This document shows positions 57,936 to 64,000 of a DNA stretch of 64,000 nucleotides, in pieces. The position numbers and the translations under genes were made by a program. Origin of the DNA: Roridomyces roridus (lineage: Eukaryota; Basidiomycota; Agaricomycetes; Agaricales; Mycenaceae); NCBI GenBank assembly GCA_029378245.1, contig JARKIF010000005.1:1426001-1490000 (forward strand), given 5' to 3'. Each line of letters opens with the position of its first letter. The first letter of the stretch is position 1. The notes beneath the pieces were generated by a model. That model ran no database searches, was not told where the DNA came from, and was given only the letters and a program-made list of their open reading frames with translations.

Positions 57936-59967
57936 TTATGGCTCCAACAATGCTTTCTGGATCGTCTGCCGTGCCCAATCTAGAAGCGGTCGCTGCTCCA
58001 ACGAAGAATAAGTCATCCCCTCCTGCAGCCCCGTCTTGCCCATTCTGACCGCCGTGCATTTAATGCCCTGCTCTCCAACAACCACACGAAAGTTGAGCAC
58101 ACACCCTTCCCACCTTCCCACACAACGACTGAGATCAACAAACCATATGCCCCCAACAGACTCGCACAGCTCCCCGCCTACCTCGCAAATCCTCTGCAAC
58201 AAACACCTCTCCACCTCGTCCCCGAGTAACTGCCTCAGCTGCGGTATACTCGAGATCTGCAGCGTCGCCAGCGAGAGGTGCGCAGTCAACAACGACGGGG
58301 ACCGGAATGTCAAGCGAACTGTATGCCTCGCGTCAATCCGCATCACGGCTTCTCCGCCCACCGCCCTCTCCTGGTCATCCTCGCTACGGTCGATGAGGTC
58401 GACGAGCGCGAGCCCTGTCCCACCAATGGGCTCGAAGCGTAAGGCAGCAGCGATACCAGCACCCGTGAGCGCTGCGCGCATGGCGACGAGCTCCGTACGC
58501 AGGCGATTGCAAAACACCTCGTATTGCAATAAATCGATGATTGGTCTGAGGAGAAGTGGGGGTGTGGCCGTCTCGGATGTGCCTGCGGCATGGAATATCC
58601 CGGCAGTCCCCAGTCTCTGTGTCTTTGCGTACGAGTGGATTCGGAGTAGGAGTGCCCGCAGCGCGTAGTATATCAAATCACATTTTGTCGTGCTTTCCAG
58701 AGGTGGGGCGGAGGGTACGCTATCCGCGTCTAGCAGCTCAAATTTGAGTTCAATCTCAGGCGCTGCTTCAATTACGATGAGGCGCTCCGAGACACGTGCA
58801 GAGGCGGTGGGGAGGCTGCCAGCTTCCTTGACGAGGAACGAAAATATCTCTTGCTCGACGATTTCTTGTTGCGCAACGCGTAAAGCGCCATCTAGCGAGG
58901 TGGTGTCCGCGGCGGGCATCGTGTTGCGGGACAAGACTTTCTTGGTACCCACTTCGCTGATCGAGCTGACAGAGATGAAGAGACGCATGTTTTGTCGGTA
59001 GGGAAACACGAGAGATTCCCCTGGCTGCTCGTACGTCGGCATACGGCCTACGGCTCTTCGTCGAAATAGAGGCGACGCTTTGTATCATCTCAGTCTTTCT
59101 CTTTGGTTATAAAGTAGAACTCACACTCCTCCAACCCAAACGAGATGAGAAAGTCCTTACTCGTCCTGTCCGCGCCCTTGCCCGTCGGCGCGCCAAATGG
59201 CAGCGGTGCAGGTATCAACCCCCAATTCGCGCGCCTGATCTTGAGTGCATCGACCCAGTAGTGTTCCCCCCTTATCCGCGCACGCTCCATGCTCTCTGCT
59301 GCCGACTTGAATACACCAGCAGCTTTACGGAGTGCTTCATCTTTGCCGCCCAAGGTGAGTTGGGCGTTGAATGCTGCGACGGAGAGGATGGGAGAGGGTT
59401 TTGTTACGGTTGTTGCAGAGAGAAGGGACGGAGTCGGGGCAGCTGGGGTGACGCCTGGTAGGGGCGCGGTCGCGGTGATAGCGTTAACGAGGCCTGCGAG
59501 ACTTGTTGCAGGTCCTGACGATGCAGGGGACGAAGCAAGCAGCAGGGACAGCAGTTCTTTCGCCTGCATCATTTCTCCAAGCGCAATTCTGGTGTGCAAT
59601 TGAGCAGAGAGGCCCTACCATTTGTTGAGATTACGCACGAGAGCTGTGGAAGGACCTCGACGCGCATTTTGTACAACTCTTCGGACGTCATTGGCCCCGG
59701 TGGCGCGTCCGTCTCTGCTTCCCCAGGTGTTTGGTCTGTGTCATCGTCGTCTGTATCTTGCGTGGTGGGCAGCTGCCCATTGTCACGGTCGAAAAAGTCT
59801 ACGCCGCGCTCGGCAAAGACCCGACGCAGCCGCTCAGCCAGAGATTTTTGTGGGTCTTGTTCGGGCTCGTAGACGCGCGTTCCATCGGGGGCAATGTCGA
59901 GAAGTACGGGCAGTCGGTTCCCAGCATCGTCCTTGTAGGGCCGCTCGAGCTTCAGCATGATGCTCAT
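57936..59967 (-). CDS. MED17: Mediator subunit 17 (Srb4)
   Basis: Med17 is the head-module scaffold of the RNA polymerase II Mediator complex. Start at 59967 (MSIMLKLERPYKDDAG; a second Met three residues on is also possible). The N-terminal stretch KSLAERLRRVFAERGVDFFD, an acidic linker and MTSEELYKMRVEVLPQL lead through two small exons to ALGEMMQAKELLSLLL. The central part has GEHYWVDALKIRRANWGLIP and SKDFLISFGLEE, typical Med17 blocks. The large last exon reads PTYEQPGESLVFPYRQNMRL and FISVSS, ending LLDWARQTIQKALLEP. Three introns. Size and block order fit fungal Med17. Confidence 0.88.
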
Positions 59968-60053
59968 GACGCGCCGTGATCAAGCCAAACAAATACCGCG
60001 TAGAAGTACAGAAACCTACAACAGAAGTACACGAAAGAAGTACAGTCTATATA

Positions 60054-61507
60054 TCAATACTTGGCTTTCTGGGGAGCAGCAGTACACTGTTTCTTCCGCG
60101 CCTCAACCTGCTCTTCACTTGTCAAAACGTGCCCGTCAACCTCCTTCTCCACTTCCCGCGCAACCTCGGACAGATAGCCCTCGCGAGCCGTGGCCGTCGT
60201 CAAAGTGCGTTCGCGGCCAATGAGACTGACGAAGACACCGTGGCCCAGAACGGGGTACGAACCAACCTGGATCCCATGCGGTTTGACACGCATTTGGAGT
60301 TTTGTGAGGTACGGAGCTATCATGGACTCTGAGCGCCTGGGATGTGGGTGTAAGAGATCAGTCCGCCGCGAAAGATGGTCTATCATACTCTGTGAACACC
60401 TGGATCCTCGACGGCCGCTCCGTGGGAGGAGGAAGTGGTAAAAATGGTGTCAGGGAATTCAGCATTTTGGTGAACAGCGCTGGGATGCCGGGGAAGACGC
60501 ATAATTTGCCCTCGAGACGGACGACGGGCTGGTATTCACGTGAGTGGTGCTCACCGAAAAAATAGTGTGACTTACCACCCAAATGTCCGGGAGGAAGATG
60601 ACCTCGGCCCGGACTGGAAACAAGGCCATCCGCTCCGTTGCAGCTCGTTGTTGCGGAGTTTGAGTGGATAGCCGTGTTTTCATGAGGTGCGCCATTCGAG
60701 CCAGAGTCTCTGGGTGGTGAGCAAGAGGTTGATTAAAGGCTTTTGCCAGGCAGGCATATGTAATGTCTAGAAAATGAATTAGAGTTCCAGGTCATTAATG
60801 GAAGGTTGTACCATCGTGTGTTGGTCCTGGGCGAGGTTGTTAGTTACTGGATCGTGGCGCAGAAGAAAGCGTACCGATTCCTCCGCTGGTGATCACAAAG
60901 TCATAATTCTTGACCAGTCGTCTGCACTAATGAGACCAGAATAATCCTGGGCATTCTACTAACCTGCTGGCCTCAATACTATCAAATCATTAGCGGCCGC
61001 TGACTCGTAGATTGAAACACACATACATTTGCTCCTCGTCGTCGGCGATGACTTCAATACGTTTTCTGTGTAAACAACGTCTGTTACAGAAACCCAGTCG
61101 GCGTACAACGTACAAATCAATCCCATGTTGGAAACAATATTTGGCGAAATAATTCGAGTTGGTGTCGTGCGTCTTGCCGTTGAGAATCTCGTCGCTGACC
61201 CACGCGTCAGAGTTAGTCTAGTGGAGCGGCCGCAAAGTACGCACCCAATGATGAGTGCGGCAGCTGTACGGATATAGCGGCCTTCTCCCAGAGGGTTTGG
61301 TGGAGTAGGCGACGCAGAGAAGGAATGTGGCTGAGAGGGGCGTTGAGGAAGACCTTGGGGCGGGCCTTCGCTCATAGTCGACGCTGAACGTGAGAAGCTG
61401 GGGTGCGATAGATGTGCTCGTGTGAGCAGAGTCGGTAGATGATTTATATTGTGGTTTCTGTGGAGGCCGTTTCGGATGGTGGGTGTCAGTCTACAAGTGG
61501 CGGGCAT
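60054..61507 (-). CDS. MoCF-biosynthesis/CinA-like domain protein, probably mitochondrial
   Basis: Contains a MoaB/Mog-type molybdopterin-binding fold as in CinA and in the N-terminal part of some eukaryotic FAD synthases; reaction in fungi not certain. The first 45 residues ([37 protein letters not shown]) are Arg/Ser/His-rich without acids, like a mitochondrial presequence; an internal Met (MSEGPPQG) could start a cytosolic form. The domain shows [40 protein letters not shown], then [20 protein letters not shown], the diagnostic phosphate-binding motif, and [15 protein letters not shown]. It ends with a helical region rich in Glu/Lys. About six short introns. Confidence 0.8.
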
Positions 61508-61713
61508 TGTGAAGAGATTGGTGTTAAAGTCGCAGCATTGCTTTTAAGTATGGTGGAGGTAATAATGAAACAGGCTAGCCAATCAAAGGACGCGCCGATC
61601 ATATTCCAAAAGTGGAGACCCCACAGAGATGATTTACAGCGGACTGTCCTCCGCATTGTCAGAAGAAGAATGAATGAGTATATTCATCGTATAGGTATCT
61701 AAGAGCCGGAAAT

Positions 61714-62625
61714 CTACAGCACAATGACACCCACCACAGCGCCGAAAACTCCGGTGGCGATCCCCAACCAAAGATTGGCGGAAGAAGCAACAAAGGAAGG
61801 GACAGCAGCACTGGAACCCGTGGCTGCAGCTACTTTGGCAGAGCCAGAAGCGGAACCAGAGGGTTTAGAAGAGGCAGTGCTGGATGCCTTGCTGGTGGTA
61901 AGGGATGCAGCCGTCGAAGACGGGGCCGCAGATGCAGAAGTGGGAACCCCGCCAATGGGAGCGGTGGACTGCCCATCGATTTGGGACTGAACGTCAGCCG
62001 AGAATGTCCCGGTCATGCCGTCCATAGAAAAGATGTGGCTGAATGCAAGCGCCGGGATGGCCGCGTTGGAAGCGTCTTTGAGGGCCAAGGACTCGAAGCG
62101 GATGAAGCTGTGCCCGCGGTCAGAACATAGGGCAGTTCGGTGAGCCCCCCACGTACTAGTATTTTCCGGATTCCCCCACCGACGCATCTGGCGTAAAATT
62201 AAGGGAGAGGGGGTTGGAGACGTCGAGGCTGGCGGAAATAGTCTGGAGATTCGTCTGCGAACGGATGAATATATGAACACCAAGACATGATAGAAACACT
62301 GTGGGATAGACCCATAAGAGTGTATTTCCCCCTCCCATGTCTAACGTCCCACAAAAAAAGAGAGAGAAACACACCTGCTGAGCAGAGTTTCCAGTGTAGA
62401 TGGAAACCTTGGCCAGGCCAAATTGCGAGAGGGTGGGGGCATTTCCATCGTCATTCCATTGGATGGTGGCCGGCTGGCCACCAGTGAAGCTGATGTTGTC
62501 GGTGGGGGAGGTGACCTATACGCTGTCAACACGAGGAGAAAAAAAATTAGGCGAGATGGACTGACGAAGATGGCGGCGCGAGTGCTGGCCGCGAGAGCGA
62601 GAGCGATGACAGAGGGGAAGAGCAT
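61714..62625 (-). CDS. GPI-anchored Ser/Thr-rich protein with Kre9/Knh1-like domain
   Basis: Secreted cell-surface protein of a type common in basidiomycetes. Signal peptide MLFPSVIALALAASTRAA. After an intron comes the Kre9/Knh1-like N-terminal domain: SFTGGQPATIQWNDDG, LAKVSIYTGNSAQQ, then TNLQTISASLDVSNPLSLNF, then FIRFESLALKDASN and FSHIFSMDGMTGTF. A Ser/Thr/Ala-rich stalk (about 90 residues) and a C-terminal hydrophobic segment LWLGIATGVFGAVVGVIVL with no cytosolic tail form a GPI-attachment signal. Three introns. Role in beta-1,6-glucan or wall assembly is suggested by family only. Confidence 0.83.
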
Positions 62626-63134
62626 GATAGAAAACGAGTGTGTGGTGTAGAGAGAGAGTGTGCAGTCGCTGGGAAAGGGTGAAGGGGGCAGGAGAGAGTG
62701 TCTTATGAGGCTCGGAAATCAATCGACCCTGAGTTTTGACGGAATGTCATCATCATTTTGCCGATAGAATGTTTTATGCAGAACGAGTCAAAGGTCAAAT
62801 TTCGAGTCAATGATAACGAGCGAGAACAAGGCGAGCCAGGTGCCAGCTTCAAAGTGTGGGACGGGTCGTACATAGAGAGGAAACGCTTTGAGGTCGAGGT
62901 CCATTCCGTATTCCATACATCCGTCCGAGATTTGCCAAGCCAGCGCTTGATGTACCAAGCTCAAGATTAAGATCCAAGGAATAGCATCTTGCATCTTCCG
63001 ATAAATTTATTTGACCAACCAGCTATGTGCGGCGGACGGAGTTGCGCGGAAGATGGTTCTGGCAGCGTGGCCGACAGAAATGGATCATTAGAGACCACGA
63101 TGGCTGATTACTAAGTCAAAGGCACTCCGTTCTA
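62626..63134. other. Divergent spacer, Kre9-like gene/zinc-cluster factor
   Basis: 509 bp holding both promoters. A stretch ataaatttattt near 63001-63013 is AT-rich but not near either start. Short open frames lack protein-like features. No repeat or RNA gene recognised. Confidence 0.4.
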
Positions 63135-64000
63135 ATGGCCAAGGACAACGACGGCGGCGCGCCTTACGCGGGCTCGTCCAAGCGCAAGCAGAACAACGAG
63201 GATGAAAGTGGTGGATCCGGACCCACGAAGAAACAAAGGACAAGAGTAAGGTACGCAACACAGCTAGTCCGAACCGATATCCCGACGAAACCGATGCTCG
63301 TTCCTATAGCTTCTCGTGCGGAGAATGGCCAGTCTCTCTTTTAGTTCGACACTCGACTTTCGACTGACTTGACTAAAGCCATCGCCGAAAGCAGCGCTGC
63401 GACAGAAACGTGCCGTGTTCCCACTGCATTGCACGCAAAGTCCCCGAGTTATGCAAACCCTACATGCCAGGCAAGACAGATCAGGACGTTAATGTCCGCC
63501 TCGCCCGCCTCGAGCATATCGTAGAAATGGCCCTGCCTCAGTTCTGTCCTCCTAGCTCTCCTGGTCCCCATCGCCTGCAAGAGGAAGACGCTGATGAGCA
63601 AGATCCTCGCGGCGGCTCTTTCCAGAGGTACATTCTACCATCTCCGTGCCAGCTTCGTGCTAACCAGAAAATCAAGCGGGAAGTGGTACGGCAATAGCGC
63701 CTCGGGCAGCGTTGCCCCAGCTTCCGTTTTGGAACAGCTGGAACACGCAGTCACACCTGGCGATGCGTCCATAAGCCACCACGGCCCCACTATCGATGTG
63801 CAGAACGGTGAACCCTCCGCGGCAGACAATCTCAAGACACTCGTGCAAGAATGCGGTGTTTCCCCACATAAGGTGGCCGAGCTCCTCTCCGAGCTCCCGC
63901 CGACCCGGACATCCACCGTGCTCGTGGACTATTATTTCCAAAGCATGTAAGTAGCTCCTGTTGCTTCTTGATACTGTTTCTCACGTTATCAGTAACTGGA
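63135..64000 (+). CDS. Zn(II)2Cys6 fungal transcription factor, 3' partial
   Basis: Fungus-specific DNA-binding regulator. The start MAKDNDGGAPYAGSSKRKQN is followed by a basic KKQRTRVS. After an intron comes the zinc cluster FSCGECHRRKQRCDRNVPC, continuing SHCIARKVPELC. Spacing is C-x2-C-x6-C-x5-C-x2-C-x8-C, the Gal4-type binuclear cluster. The second Cys codon is completed only if intron 63328-63378 uses a GC donor (GC-AG). A coiled-coil dimerisation stretch VRLARLEHIVEMAL follows. The gene continues past the window with a splice donor at about 63950 and a new exon beginning near 63993. Targets cannot be read from this part. Confidence 0.87.

Overview
The window is nuclear DNA of a filamentous basidiomycete, most likely an Agaricomycete; a Ceratobasidiaceae/Cantharellales placement is only a guess. 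The evidence is very dense genes on both strands, almost every gene cut by several GT-AG introns of about 45-60 bp, intergenic gaps often under 100 bp, and a repeat protein of a type I associate with Agaricomycetes. No bacterial, organellar, rRNA, tRNA or CRISPR features were seen.

Layout: 1-1260 is the 3' part of an NDR/LATS kinase. 1.6-4.8 kb holds a head-to-head pair, a short SRP72 and ORC4. 4.9-11.0 kb has a single-pass membrane protein, a patatin/DUF3336 triacylglycerol lipase and a PUB-domain protein. 11.1-15.5 kb is the most unusual gene: a large uncharacterised protein whose C-terminal half is built from tandem phase-1 repeat exons, one pair of which has fused by exact intron loss. 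15.8-26.7 kb encodes CSN4, the CTD kinase CTK1, a DCAF-type WD40 protein, an aldo-keto reductase and vacuolar proteinase A. 26.8-40.5 kb holds two convergent genes whose family homologues belong to the NuA4 acetyltransferase, a BRD8/Bdc1-like bromodomain protein and the giant TRA1.

40.86-42.18 kb is a gene-poor island with CACTG-type imperfect terminal inverted repeats, subterminal GTGAA/TTCAC motifs and a possible 3-bp target duplication; it looks like a non-autonomous CACTA-like transposon with an unrecognised internal coding stretch. 42.5-48.0 kb holds a multi-pass membrane protein, verprolin/WIP and protein disulfide isomerase. 48.1-60.0 kb is a run of core genes: gamma-tubulin complex component 3, TCTP, UTP15, CTNNBL1, RBM42, RPL5 and MED17. 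60.0-64.0 kb has a MoCF/CinA-like protein, a GPI-anchored Kre9/Knh1-like protein and the 5' end of a Zn2Cys6 transcription factor.

Most of the window is conserved housekeeping biology. The best candidates for something undescribed are the exon-repeat gene, the CACTA-like island, a strongly shortened SRP72 and a 1-nt frame break in the acidic repeat of the bromodomain gene. Exon models were built by hand from splice signals and reading frames. Where a model sums to a whole number of codons (SRP72, CTK1, repeat protein) I say so.
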